Assembly (NCBI RefSeq): GCF_020882245.1
Contig: NC_083598.1
Coordinates: forward strand, 87,177,714 to 87,241,713
Direction of reading: 5' to 3'
Length of the DNA: 64,000 nt
From: Rhopalosiphum padi
Lineage: Eukaryota > Arthropoda > Insecta > Hemiptera > Aphididae
The number at the start of each line of letters is the position of its first letter. Within the stretch, counting starts at the first letter, position 1. Under the pieces are notes generated by a model that did no database searches, was not told the DNA's origin, and was given only the letters and a program-made list of their open reading frames with translations. Made by a program: the position numbers and the translations under genes. Positions 14,213 through 28,779 of the stretch are shown here, piece by piece.

Positions 14213-15401
14213 TAGGGCTGTTTTATATTACCGTGAATTGAATTCAAGGGCCCAGAACGAAGGAGCCCAACAATTTTCTGATCGCTTCGCTCGCAGTACA
14301 TTTTCAAAACAAGTCTATATAATTCTTACTCTAATGTTATTTTATTTTAATATAAAACTATTCAATCATAATTATTAATACATTATTTTTTTTTTTTTAA
14401 TACATCACTTCATGCAGCCACCTTATCAATAAGATCATTAGGGTTAATTTTAGTTAACATTTATTTTTCAATTCTCATTAACATTAAACTTTCTAAATGC
14501 TCTTGCGAATGTCTTAAATAATTTTTTACATACTTAAGAGAAAAAAATCCAGTTATTTTATTGCACTTATCATTAAATGACCATTCTAGTTATTTTTTTT
14601 TCTGAGCCCCACGCATACATACGATACATTATAATAGGTAATAGTAATATATTCATTAACCATAATATACATAGAAAACGGACATGGACCAATTGCGCAT
14701 AAAACAAAATTTTCGTTTAGTGTCAGTATACCAATAATTGCGCTTGTATAATGTATACTAAAATGCTCGCAAATAAAAACTTATTTATTGATTAATTGAT
14801 TACTGATTTAAGTGACTGGGTATCTTATAACAGTATCGGGGATTTAATGAAACGAATTATAATGTAATATAACTAGTATTTAATTTTTAATGATTAATGA
14901 TCAAAAAATAACTTGTAAAATGCAAAAAAAACTTATTTATTTATTTAATTTAATTATTATTATATAATAGGCACAAGGCCCAAAGTGCAAGTATGCATTA
15001 ATATTCATAAAAAATCAGTTAGTGTTTTCATTTATTATATAATAATTATAAGTTATAATTATAACTAACTAATACATTTTCCTTTGGTATTTTATAATGT
15101 TTTGAGCAAAATTGGTAAATTACCTAGAAAACGTATTATAATATGTCTATATACAATGTCATGTATTATTAACGTAAACGCAAAAGTATTTATTTCATTT
15201 TTAATTATAAATCAAATACCTATCAATAAAAAAAACTTAATAAAATGTTTCCAAATTGTATATAGTTCGATATTATTATTATATTATTTATAACATTTAA
15301 AACATAAAATACCATGTTGAGACTGGGGGCCCCATAATTTGGTACGGACAAGGGCCCACCAGGAAAATCCCGATTTCTCGATAGGCCTATATCAGCCCTT
15401 G
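14213..15401 (-). mobile_element. Decayed hAT (Tip100/ZMYM-like) transposon remnant
   Basis: The two ends carry a short inverted motif (GGGCTG at 14215, CAGCCC near 15393), each next to GGGCCC-rich sequence of the kind seen at the ends of many hAT elements. Read on the minus strand, about 14590-14400 gives broken peptide pieces such as KYVKNYLRHSQEHLESLMLM and NPNDLIDKVA. These resemble the C-terminal dimerisation region of Tip100-like hAT transposases. Stops and frameshifts interrupt the frame, and about 1.2 kb is far shorter than an autonomous copy. No target duplication was found, so the exact ends are uncertain. Confidence 0.5.
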
Positions 15402-18400
15402 ACTTTATAATATAAATTTTATCAAAAACATCATTTTTTAATTACTTCAGAGATACTCTATGCACAAAAAATTACATTGGGATATTAAGGGATTATTTAT
15501 TTATTTACTTACGTAATATATAACAGGTATTATTATTATAAGTTATAGAATATGATTTGTGATATGTTAAAATATAGTATACAATAATATAGTGACAATA
15601 AGATGTTAATACTAAAACTAAATTATTTGGTAAAAAGTAATAATATGGAAGTAGAAAGACAAAAGAAATAATATGTGTTTATAATATTAGGTACCAAAAT
15701 AATCGGATAATTATTATAAACTATGATATTATATTGAGAATAGTAAATGAAACATAATAATAACAAAGTTATAAAAAAATATTTGTATTACTTAAGGTAT
15801 TCCCGGCTGATAATAATATATTATATTAATAGGAGAGTGTGCCGTAAAATTTTTCCTTGTTGCGTTTATTTATGTTGGTTAATTTTAAATGATATAAGAT
15901 TCAGTAGAAAGAAATCATCAGTATCATTATTTAATAATTTAATTAGAAACGTATAGCATATTTTAGTAAATATATTACATTTATATGAAATAAAACGGAG
16001 AATTATCTTGTACTTTTTCAACTTGTTCGCAATGTGTTATAGACGTTTATAGTCCCTGTTTGAAACCTGAGGCCATATAGTACAGGCATACTTTATTACT
16101 CATACTGTTAAAAAAAATCATTTGTGCATATTGATATATTAAAATTAATGATGGGTAAAAAGTAAAAATTTCCAAATATTTTTAAATATAACTAGGAAAA
16201 CCAAATAATATTAATAATAATAAAAATAGAGTGAAGATATTAATATTAAAAATAATAAAGATACAATAGGTAGATCGATTGTTATTTATGAGTATAAGCA
16301 TTTTAAGTTCAACAAATTTTGCTCATCATTTGGTAGTTAAAAATATATAAAATCTTCATTTTTTTGTAGCTAAAAATTGACAATTTAATACAAAGTTTAT
16401 CATAAGTTGTTTATACATCATACTGTAACCAAAAAATGTTAAAAATACGGGTTTAAATATTATTTATAGGTACTTAAAACTCTTAGTGTATACTATCATT
16501 ATAATATTTTAAAATTATTGACATTTTGGTATTCACAAATTATTTTTTGGAACGCGAGAAATAGTCGCCGACAGATTTTTAAAATTTCTTTGGTTCAATT
16601 GAATAATTCCCTAGGGCCATGTAGAAAGGGTGACTATATTTACGTTCAAAATTGTAAGAAGATTTAAAGCAAAGAATAATAATAATAATAAAAAATAGCT
16701 GTGAAAACAAAAAAAGTTGGCCAGCACCACTGAATTCACTTAAGATGCATTGTCACGCGCAACAGGATTTCAATTTCCCGTCTTCCTCACCTATGAACCT
16801 GTAGTGAGATAGATCATGAAAAAAGGGTAAACGACTATAAGAGTGTGGTGGCTGATGCAGGATGAACGAACGGCCATAGGGGTTCGGCGAGATATTTTCA
16901 AGCAATGTTTTCTCTCCGGTGTGTCGAAAACTTAAAGCCGTTTCACAACAGAAACTTTATTAAAACTTTAAACGAGACAAGATGCCGGCTTTGGCATATT
17001 GCTTTAACTTACTAGTTAAATACCCCATATGCGTACAGAGTTTTTGCCATTATTTAAACTTTAAGTATCATTAGTCTATTGGACAAGGTAAAATAACAAA
17101 AAAAAAAAAAAAAAACAAAACGGCTACGATTTGATAATGCATATTTGACCGGTTTAAAGATTTATTGCGGAAAGTATAAATAGATAATTGTATATAATTA
17201 TATGATTAGTTAATTTTAGTAAAATCGTAGTTAAACAAGATTATTAACCAATTACATAATTCTGTTTCATCATAAAATATCGATTAATTATTTTTCTTAA
17301 TTAATATATGATGACAATATACAATTTGTTTTTTTACCAAAATTTGTTGTTGTGAAAATAAATAAGCACGAGCGAATTGTAACAAAACAATATTTATTTG
17401 TTATATACCATCATGTAAATCGATTTTGAGAATCCATTTCTTATTATTATATTATTTCTCTGGAAAAAATAAAAACTGTATCCCAATCTTCAAATTATTA
17501 AAATTATTATTTTTTTAAGTGCTAAACGTCATTTTTTTACTATTATAAAAATACCAAACATTACATTTTGGTAATGCATCGGTTTTTCGTGTTTAATTCA
17601 ACAGTTTTTACTAGATGGTTGCTATAACGTGCCGTGTACTAATTACGTCAATTGTCGTATTTCAATTACAGGGTAAATACCAATGCCAGAGACTGTCAGG
17701 TTTAATATGCATTATAATTCTGAATACACACGCAAACAATAATTCCCGTCGGAATAGATTGAAACTTGGAATGACTGACCATCCCCCACGATATGACGAT
17801 CGGTAAAAATACGAAATTCTATCGGTAGTCGGTCGATAATGGATATACCGCATTAAAACAAACGTTGCCGGTTATAGGTTAATCGTTGTTAACAACTGAG
17901 CTTTTATTGAATCGACGATCGTATAAATTATAGACGTGGACTGGCCAGGTGTGCAGCTGGTTTGCCGTAGCTCTGTATATTATTATCAGAGCCGTTGCGC
18001 ATTTGACGATTTAAGTAAAACTAACACATTGATTTTGAACAGTTATAATATTTTATAACTTATAATCTGCCGATACTGAGTCAAAGGGAATAGGTAATAC
18101 GATGAGTTACCTGAGTCTATTTATATTACAGTTTATAATAGTATTACATATGCGTGTAGCAGATAGGAATGTATTATGAATTGATCAAGTTTACATCATT
18201 ATATCTGTCATTAATTTCTTTAATTAATATTCGAATAATTATAAAAATAATTCATGTGATCACGTAGATTTGAAATATAATAAAAAAATGCCTACTAAAA
18301 GCCGACGCTCACTGACCGAAATTCACAATACTTAAATTTATTAGTAAATACGAACAAGGAATAAGATAAGTTCATGTTTGAACCATACAGTTTATAATAT

Positions 18401-19270
18401 TATGTATAATTATTCATTACCTAATCAAGTATTCATTCATCGCTCACGTATTAATTAATCTGTAATTAATGATAAAAGTAATGTGATAAAGATGATGTCC
18501 AATAAATTATTGCACCAGTTTGGACTTTAGAATTAATGAAAATGACTCGTACTCATAGTATACTTATTGGCCACGGATGATGGTTTATATAAATATATTT
18601 AGGTATAAAAAAAATATTAATAAATATTATTATATACTATAATATATATATACAAAATAATATACTATAATTACAAGTGCTATTTTGTTGGTAAAACTAG
18701 TATAGTACCTACATTTTGTTTTTATTTCTCATTGATGGAAATAAAAACTTTACATTTTGGGTTTATAGCAGTTTAATCACTCATAATCTCGATAAAATAT
18801 TTTAAATAATTTCAGAGGTCCTACAAAAAGTATAGATAAACTTTATTACGTATATTGAATATACTACCAGTAAAACTACATATTCTAGAAAAAAAATATA
18901 TCTGTAAAACTAATAGATAAATATAAAATGGTTTAGGAATTTTATTGTTGTAAAATACTGAGTAATATACCTCCCAGTCTGTTTATTCATTCGCATTATA
19001 ATTAATAAAAACATTTTGAAATACTTTTACTCGTAGTTTTCTGTACAAATGATATAATAATATACATTGTCCAACGTACTTTCAATGACGTGGACTAGAA
19101 TTAAATTTTCATTAGATAGCATTAAACTACGATGCAACACATAAAAATGTTGTAATTCGATCACAGTTCAATACCTGTTGTATACACCTTTTTGTAAAAG
19201 CTCGGTAGGTATATGTTTTCGAATCGAATATATAAAGTAAAGAAAAAAAAAGTTAAAAAGAAATACTTAC
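15402..19270. other. Non-coding stretch, probably channel intron
   Basis: No gene is recognisable. Two parts, about 16700-16960 and 17600-17990, are less AT-rich, but neither gave a splice-bounded exon on either strand. In particular, no exon continuing the channel's I-II linker could be identified here. Confidence 0.4.
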
Positions 19271-19449
19271 TTCACCATTTGGGCGTAACAGGACGATGGC
19301 TCGGAGTTGTTTGTCGACGAGGTCAGTGTGCTGGTCGAGTGGAAACGAGCTCGTTCCATTTTCATTCTTTCCATTTCTCGCTTTTTTGTCTCGGAAAATT
19401 GTGTGGCTATGACCACTAAACATAAGTTTATCATGAAAAATGATCCGAT
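19271..19449 (-). CDS. Ca-alpha1T: T-type calcium channel alpha-1: exon for distal S6 of domain I and start of I-II linker
   Basis: This 179 bp exon reads [18 protein letters not shown], then [18 protein letters not shown], and ends SSCYAQMVK. The first part is the inner half of the domain I S6 helix. QFSETK followed by a charged helix is the Cav3 start of the I-II linker, the region known in vertebrate T-type channels as the gating brake. On the minus strand the exon is bounded by a polypyrimidine tract plus AG (19451-19450) and by GTAAGT (from 19270). It starts in phase 0, joining the exon at 31621-31713, and ends after two bases of a codon (AA|G). The next exon was not found in the remaining 19 kb. 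The family call is firm; the species-level gene model is partial. Confidence 0.93.
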
Positions 19450-22400
19450 CTAAAAAAAAAAAAAAAAAAAATACAACTTTGTATAAATAAATCTTTTTTA
19501 AAGTAATGTAACTTGTAATATTATATTTAAAAAAAAAAAACAAACATTTCGATGCAAAAATCATATTTAAGACGCGTATAATGTATATATTATAATGTAA
19601 TCAGTAAGTATATAATAATTTCACATGAATCTTTAAGATTGCCGAAGTATAATGTCTCTTGCAGGTGGTCGTTTTGTTGTAATACAACGATTGTAAAAAT
19701 ACGACGACAGTTTACATTATTAAAGCTGTTGAAGCTTCTGGGATCGTTATAAATATTATATAAGTTTACTTATTTCCACTTATCTATTAGCAACACACTA
19801 CAGTATCATGTTTCAAGTTATTGTAAATAACGCAACGTATAATTTATTATTCTTTTTCAACTAGTTTTTGGCAAATTACATGTCATACACTTTTAGTTCT
19901 TATAAAATGGACGTTGAAAATGTGTAAGCCATCTCAATATACATTTTGCATTTGTACAACAATAATAATATATGTAGTATTTTTTAGCAATAATAAATGT
20001 GTCATTTGTATACCCCCTCGAAACTCTATGAAAATAACAATTTATTAGGAGACAAATATTATTGACATAGACGAGTTTATCAGCGAAATATATTTTATGT
20101 ATTATTATTAAAAAAAGAAAAATGCTTTTCTGTTTTAATATATGTATTGTGGATTTTTTTTTTATCCATATTGGTGATAGGTATTGATTATATTCGTTTG
20201 AATTATTGTCATCATTTACAAGTCGTAAATCATTATGTCGATTACAAGTTTAGTACCTACACAATACATTTATAAATATTCTTATATTTACTTCTATGTA
20301 CATATAATAAATTACCACCACTATCGTGTAAATATTAAATTTAAAACAAGAAAACTTGAATTTTGAATCTTAAGCGTTTTTAAGAAACACACTTCTCAAA
20401 AAATATTATCATGAAGTCTAGTGGTTGTCGATTTTATTTGCTTAATATTTCTAGAGAGTGTACAAAAAGGATGATTTCAGTCAGTATCTTGTTGCCTATA
20501 CTCGCCTCAATTGCAATGGTTTACAATGCACGAAGTGTGAAACTTGATATATTATTTACTATCTGTTTACCAACACATTAAATGTGTTTTACAAGTATCA
20601 ATTAATTTGTTCAAATATTTCTATTTCAAGCGCAATTCAAACGTCTGTTTGACGATTCAATGATTGTTTCAAAGTTTCACGATTTTGTTTGTAAATTAAA
20701 AATATTCAATACATTATATTATTATATAATACATAATTCTGTCCAGTAGTTAAATTTTTCAAACTTGTCAATTTTGATTAACAAATATTGCAATAAAATA
20801 TTTAAATTCACGATCATAACATATGCTCTCAGAAACTCACTTTTGAAGTATAAATCGATATTTTTATCCATATATTGTGCAACTATATAGTTATGCTTGA
20901 ATATTTTATTCCCATTCTGATAATAATATTTAACTGGTTTTATACTTAGAGTATATTTATATATATATTATATATATATATATATATATGTTGGTAATTT
21001 TTTTTGTTTTAAAAATTCATTTATTTTATTTTGATGGGTTTTTGTGGATTTTAAACCAGCTCTAAATTCCTTACGGTTTAATTTTGATAATTTATATTTA
21101 AAAAAAATCACATATCGTTTATAATTAGTTAGTGTTATTTTTGTAAATCATTACATAATGAAATCGGAATATATTTTTAATTTAAAAATAATACCAATTT
21201 GTTATACTCAATAAAATATATTGACATATTTTGTCACATTGTTGAAACTATAACATTCTTCACAGGTTATTTTAAATTGAAAAGGGTGCGTTTCAGCTAT
21301 AGGACGTATAAAAATCCAGTTATGTGAATTTCCATAAAAATATGTCAAAACAATACACTTGAGAAACGTGAAAGTTTTTTGTTTTAAAATGTTTGTTTTT
21401 ACTTACAACAACCGATACCTACCATTTATTCGAATCGTCCAAATTTAATAAATTTACTTTTATTATTAATATCTTATCGAAATAATAAACAGTGAGTGTC
21501 GGTGACTTGTTGATAGCCAACGAAAAAGTCATAGATGTTACAACTCATTGTCTACTGGGTCACGTAAACGATTTGGCCATAAAAATCTATACGACTATAC
21601 TAAATTTTGTATAGGTATGTTAGGTAGTGTGTATATGTTTTATCAAATTACTTTCAATGTATACTCATTTATATTTATGTATGTGTGCGCATTGATATAT
21701 TATATACTATTTATGATAAGTATATATAATTGATTTGTTTAGTATAATAAAACTGTCCAGTACTAGACACAAGAAGAAGTCCAATATTATTAACTGTAAT
21801 TTATTGTTGTTTTACTAACATAATACCTTTAACATAATAGTTTATAAATAAATAATATAAATATAAAGATTTTTTTTTTAATGAAAATACCAAAAAATAT
21901 TAATTTTTTCAATGAAACATAATTTTACGATTGACATAATTTCCAATAGAGTAGAGTAATTTTTTTTCCATTGAAACATAATACTCAGCCATCTTGAACT
22001 TTTTTTTAATCAAGGCTCGATCCGTACTCGTCTTTATTATCTATAATATTTTACAATATGAAATTCAATACCATAAAATCCTGTATTTACGATGGACGGA
22101 TTTTAATAAAATATGGGTGTACGTAATTTACAGTTTTACTTAAGTAATGTTAGATACGTATAATATTTCGGTTCCAAATTATTTTAAGAAACATAAAATT
22201 ACATAATGTTTGTCTTATATGTTAATAGTATTTTGCCATTATGTACACATTTTTTTTAATAATTAAGAAGGTCTTAAATTATAGGGTCCAAAGGTTACGC
22301 ATAATATTGCAACATCAAAAGTATTCCGCAGTATTTTACTTGCAATTTATTAATTTTATCCGAAAAATAGTTTTTGTATGGTTATTAATTAAATAGGTAC

Positions 22401-24179
22401 TTCAATATTTTCCTCGTAAGCGTATAATACAAATTTAAAGAAATAGTAGTACCGTATACGCAGTTAAAATAATAAAATAATATGTTAATTATGAAATTAA
22501 TTAAAAAAAATTGTTATCGACAAAATACTAGTTGTTATGTAAGACGTTTTAAATTTAAAGGAACAATTTATTTAGTAAAATTTAAGTTATAAACTTAATT
22601 ATTTATGTATATATACTAAATAAACAATGAATATTGTAATATAAAACGTAAAATACAACAACAGAATAGAGCCATATTGAACTAGATAGTTTTTTATTAA
22701 TATAATCTTAGCCGATGTTGTGTCCAGCTTTCGGTAAGCATTTTTTTGTTTATAGGTATTCAAGTTCTATAAGTCTTCAAATAGTTAATCAATGTTTATT
22801 GTTTAATTACCTATATAAATGATTCCGAACTTTCCAAAGTTTTTGATCCCTTCGAAAATATATATCCCAAGTTCAATATTTATTATTGTAGTCCAATAAA
22901 GTTGATACAATCACTTTAAACATATTATACTAGTTCTATATTATTATTATTATTATTATACAAATTAATATTAATTTATAATGTTTTATCACGCTGATTT
23001 TAATTTATTTCATAATTTATGTTTAATATTATCTTCAAACACAATGTTTAGATTAGTATTGTTGTTTTTTTTTTTTTTGAGGGGGGGGGTGGTATATACA
23101 TTGGTCGAATACAGAATTTAATTTTTGGAGGAAAATGGTTATAACCATTAACATACCTACCCATATTATAATGTTAACATACTTTGTTTAATATCTTATG
23201 TTGTAGTACACAAAATTATATGCCGTAATTTATTATTTTAAACAATGTTGTTACGGTAATTTTTTAGATATATTACTTTTCATAGTAAAACAAATTGTGT
23301 AAAAAAATAAATACAAATGACAGCTTGGCTAAGGCCAATTTGTTACTCGCTCAATTCACCACTCAGATTTAAATGTAAAAATAAAAACGTATTTGAATTC
23401 AGATGTAATTTTTTTTTTTATATCATGTATTAGTTATTAAGTCTGTTGAGATCAAAATTGTAATCGTGTAATAAACGCATTTATATTTCTTATTTGATCC
23501 AGATGATTAAATTTTAGTACATGACTAGTTACAATAATATGTTTCAAATTAAGATCTTCTGATTTCCATTCAGTATACCGTTCTAAAAATTCAATAAATG
23601 TTGGGTAGCTATTTATTATTATACATCTTGCAATCAAGGAATATTGGCAAATTTAATTTTAATGGCTATAATTTATTATTAAACATAAATTCTAGCTGAA
23701 ATTATATATTATTATTTAATCCAATAATTAGATAATTTATTTTTGTTTATAGTTTATTATAAGCAGATATAGAGGTAACCAAATTTAATAATAGGTCCTT
23801 TATAAAACACCATTCAAATAATATACGGTTTTGAAGTAAACTGATTTGATTTGTGAAACAGTTCATTTGAGACTTAAATTTATTTAATGCACATGTTATT
23901 ACTATAATCACCTAAACATTTAGTTTATTATTTATAAGCCTATTTTAAGTTTGGATGGACCGAGTTGTACACTTATAATGTGCTAAATTATTAAGGAGAT
24001 TTCTGCTACCATTTCACTCAACATAATCAAACTATTTAAACATGACGAACTATTGGTTCACTATATTTGTTACGTGTAGGTATATATTATGATTTACAGA
24101 AAAAAAAATATTATTTCGTTTCAACGATATTACTACGTTTTATTATTAAAAAAACAAAAACCACAAAAATGATACGATG

Positions 24180-25020
24180 GCTGTGAAATATCGAAATCGC
24201 ATGTTTTAAATAGACAACAAAATCTTCGCCGATAAACGTTGGCTGGCACAGTAATACGAACGACGCGCGATAGTCCTGTGAACTTATTGCTAAATTGGTT
24301 ACTGTCAGTACAAGGATATCCTGCACGTTCGTCTGTCGCATTAATGTCCGTGATGTATAGCGGCGAATCGCGATGAATGATGGCACGCTGATATGGCACA
24401 AGTCCATAAGACTACAGCGACAATGCGTTTAAGCTTATGCCGAAGAGCCGGCAAAGAGCATCGACGTGTTACATCATTATACGAATTTAGTTTAGCGCGT
24501 GTGTAATTGGATTTTACCATACTAATTGCAATCTTCGGAGTGTGCGAAACGTGCTCGCATTTCGGATGGGTGATCAGCGTTAAACGTACCTAATACAGTC
24601 GTTATACGCTTTTGAAAACAACAACACACAATTACGAGAATTGCGAAGAATACAAATAGCTATATCCATTCGACACTTATTACAGTGAAGGTATATACAT
24701 CGATGTTTGCTGGTCCCGTGCCAACGTATATAACAGTAAAGTGGACGTTTTGTATGCGAGTTTTTTTTTTATGCGTAAAATCCACGCGCTCGACTGTGCA
24801 GTTCAGTTGAGCAATAATATACGATAAGCTCCTGCGGCTAACACGGCCGTTCGTCAGTATTTATAATTGATTGACAACGGTTGAGTATGTCAACCTGCTT
24901 CTAATTCGCTCCTAATCAAATATCATTATCAAATTCAACTGCCGACAAATCATTTGATTTATATGACACGTCATATAGCGTTTCATATTGCTGTACACTC
25001 CACGAACCGGCTATTCATAG
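24180..25020. other. GC-richer intronic island, possible conserved non-coding element
   Basis: The base composition is less AT-rich than the flanks, with CpGs and few homopolymers. Two overlapping minus-strand frames (24111-24407 and 24133-24399) are open but show no domain or coding-like pattern. It could be an intronic enhancer or an untranslated exon; composition is the only evidence. Confidence 0.25.
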
Positions 25021-26699
25021 GTATATAGATTAAGTAAAAGTAATTTTTTTTTATAAATACAATTTTTTACAAGTCTTAAAATTGTTTGAATGTACAATTT
25101 TTTTTAAAATTATTTTAAATTATCCATACGTTTTTTAATACATCGGTACATTTTTCTGAAGCTTACACTATTTCTCGTGATATATGAGAAAACAAAAAAA
25201 AAAAATCACCTTTTGAGTGAATTATTAACCCACTTGAGACACACTTTATTGTTGATATTTCATAAACAAATTATTTGATGCTCACACTTTTTTTTCGTTT
25301 ATTGTTTAACACAGTGTTGGGTATACAATTAAAAAAAAAAAATCATTCATTATTTTAATTATTTATTACCCTAAGGTACCTGATATAAGTATAAATTAGT
25401 TTTGATTGTATTTATTGTGTGTATAAATTAAATATATATACGATCATATTATAATAAATGTCAATTTTATTCTAAAATTAAAACGCATTCCTGAATAATA
25501 TTAAAAATAAATTTCTATTTAATATGATGAATATTTAAAATTATATATATATATAAATATGAACAAAACACATATACATTTATTTATAATTGTAAGTAGT
25601 TATTTTTATCCCAATAACAGCTATTTTTATAGTGTTTCTACAGCACGTTTTAAATTTATATATTGTAAAGCCAACATCAAATAATTACTTACTCAGAATA
25701 AATTTGTATATTTTATACGTTAAGAAATTCTGGCACTTTAACATAATATAGTTTTTACTATCTACCATGTTTTCATTTTTTTTCAACAGGTACGAGTAGT
25801 ATAATATTATGTAAAACATACATCTTTTAAATTATCATAATTTTTGTATAAGAATATTTCAATATGCGCGATAAAAAATATCAGTGGAGAGCTACTTGTT
25901 ATTTTCTCAACTGTATGGAAAAACATTGAATCGTAGATATGTTTTTTAATTATAATTAAAAAAAAAAAAAGAATGTACAAATGAGGTTGCTATGAAAACT
26001 TAAATGTACTTATTGTGTATTGGTTGCTAGGGGCAACCTAGGTATTGTAACGTGAAATTATAATGTTAAATTAAAAAATGCATTAGGAATTAGGATTATG
26101 GAAAAAAAATGTTGAATACAACTTAAAAAAAACATATCTATGATAAAATAAGAAGTTTTTTAAATTTACATATGATTATATAAATAGATAAATAGCGAAG
26201 ACAATATATTTAATTGATTATTACATAATATATGATAAAAAAAATTTACAGCGACTCATTATATTTGAATTTGTTTTTATGCTTTCGTAAAATGTATTGC
26301 TTATTTATTTTACACATGAAAAAAAAAAAATAAAAAATAAATAAAAAATAAATAAATTTAAAAATAAATAAAATACATTTTGAATTTTTATCTTTTTATA
26401 ACTTATTTTATAATTATTAAATTTTATTTATATGAATTTATCTCTTTTCGGAAATACCATAATTTATAATATCTATATTTTTTATTACTCAACTTTTCAG
26501 ATTCAGTATTTATCTATTTGAGTAATTAATTGAGATTGAGATTTGAATGGTTTACAATTTATTATAAAATATTATGTATATCAGTAAAAAACTAAAAAAC
26601 TGTATATGTTATTAAATTTAGTACAAATTATTATGATACAGTATTATATATATTTTAATTAATCGTATATGCAATATATAAACGTATTGAACAGTTATT

Positions 26700-26820
26700 T
26701 TTATAAAATATTGTTTTTTTCTTATAAGAAACGGTCTTTTTTGAAAAAATTATTGATATATATATACATATATATCAATAATTTTTCAAAACTAAAACGT
26801 ATTCTTTTAGAGTATAATTC
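26700..26820. repeat. AT-rich palindrome (hairpin)
   Basis: A stem of about 22 bp (TTGAAAAATTATTGATATAT class, one extra A in the left arm) surrounds a short central spacer at 26741-26788. Weaker mirrored similarity extends outward on both sides to about 26700 and 26820. It may be a small foldback element; no target duplication was identified. Confidence 0.55.
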
Positions 26821-28779
26821 ATAAAATATTTTATGATTTTTAACATGTTTTGTTTTGAATAGATGTGCAATATAAACATTAATTTACAAATACGTTTATC
26901 CCTATTCCCTACATGCATTAAATTGTCTTTATTATTTCGTTTATTTTGCTTCAGAAGTAATGTAAGTATTATTTATTATTTTCTTATGGTTTTGTATAAC
27001 TGTCAAATGTTATTTTATTGAATTTTGGTTTTATCGAAATACGTTATTAATTATTATTATACTTGTATCTCGAAAAAAATATTTTAAAAACTAAAATCAT
27101 AATTAAATATTTAAAGATATGTTCATCTGGTAAACTATTTTTAGAAAATATGTATATTTATTTTTATAGAAGAAATATCAAGGTCCTTATTTTTTGAAAA
27201 TTTGGTCGACAACTCCGGGTTCAATTTGTTTATGTCTACTGTATATGCACTCTGTAAGTTTGTAAAGTGAGAAACTAGAAAGACCTGTTTAGCCTGTTGC
27301 GTTCTTTTTTCACTTTATAGAATGGAAAACGTACACTCGGGAGAAGAAATTGAAACTGGCGGAACAGTTTTACTTCAGACACTTTGAGATGAAATGAAAT
27401 ATTAAGAAAATATTCCGTGTACATTTGGTGTATAATATATATCAATTTTTAGTGGATTTTCATTTGGTCATTGGCCTATTTTTTCTGTCTAATAGTTTTC
27501 TCTTTGTCGATAATAGGTACTGTCAAATATTTAAATAATGAAAACGATTGCATTAACATGATAGTGTCCGGGTATATTTGGTATGGAGTGCCTATGGATA
27601 TATTAATAATAATACACTTTAGTACTTTATACTTTACATATTATAATATACAAATACCATACTTTATTTATCACGCTATTAGTCTCTATATTATTATATT
27701 ATTTATAATAATGTCTCTATCGTCAACCAACATTTTATCCGGTTATTGCTTTTTTGCCGTATTTATCACATTAAATCATTCAATATTATAAAAAAACATA
27801 ATATTAAATTATTTTTAGTTGATAGATTTTCATTATGTCAATAGCTACTTAATACTGTTTACAATAAATTAGAAAATATTTTGTATTCAAAATGAGTTGT
27901 AAAATAATATTAATAAATTTAACCTTTGCTGAGTCTCGTTTTATTCAGGAAAAATTAACAAATTTCGAGTACATTTTTATATTTACAGTCTTTAAATAAT
28001 TTAAGTAAAATATAAAAACACCAAATAATTTACTATACGAAAACAAATACTAAGGAATTAAAAATTAAACATGAATTGTTTAAAACAAAATGAAAATATT
28101 GTGTCGCTTCATTTTATTATTGCAAATAGAATTCAATTCAGGGAGGCTTTATTTTAATATTTTTTTTGTATTTTATTATTAGATATACTGAATTATAATA
28201 TCTTGATTGTTTTGTAAAAATCACTTGTTTGACAGTAAATTAGAAAAATAAACTTGAATAAAAAGTGTTGCCAACTTATTATAAAACTTAAATAATAAAA
28301 CTATTTCAATATAATATAACAATTTATTTTTAAAAGTATAACCAATAATATATTTTCCCGTGGATTAATGATGAGTATGATATAAAATAAAATAATTGTT
28401 GCTGATTAAGTAATTAATTTATTATCATAATATGCTCATGTAAAAACATTAATTATTTATAATTCACTTAAAATGTTTATTTCACAATTGATTTTACATT
28501 CGAAGAAGAAAAATATATAAGTACATAAGTACTGTTTTCTAATACTAAGCACATTTATAGTTTTAAAAAATATTTAAGACATGATGACTTGTTGATTTCA
28601 TGTTGAATAATTTAAGTATTATACGATGCAACAGCTGTACTTAACAAACAAGTATCAATAGCGAACAACTCTATTTAGTACCGTTAAGCAGAAAAATATA
28701 AGATTTAAATTTCAGCCTTCTAATTATAGCAAACATACATCAATTGAAAACACTTTTTTTTAATTCGCCTGGGACGGAT

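Noticed and set aside
1..19270. Next exon of the calcium channel (rest of the I-II linker, domain II)
   Set aside because: GC-richer patches were read on the minus strand, but none gave a phase-compatible exon with Cav3-like sequence; it most likely lies beyond position 1.
19253..19564. 103-codon minus-strand open frame over the channel exon
   Set aside because: It covers the exon in the wrong frame; the correct frame gives the [10 protein letters not shown] and SETKKRE channel sequence with proper splice sites.
24111..24407. Two overlapping minus-strand open frames of 98 and 88 codons
   Set aside because: They compete with each other, lack splice boundaries that fit the channel, and match no family known to me.
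27471..27791. 106-codon hydrophobic plus-strand open frame
   Set aside because: Its first codon is TTG rather than ATG, composition is that of AT-rich DNA (Ile, Tyr, Leu, Phe), and there is no family match.
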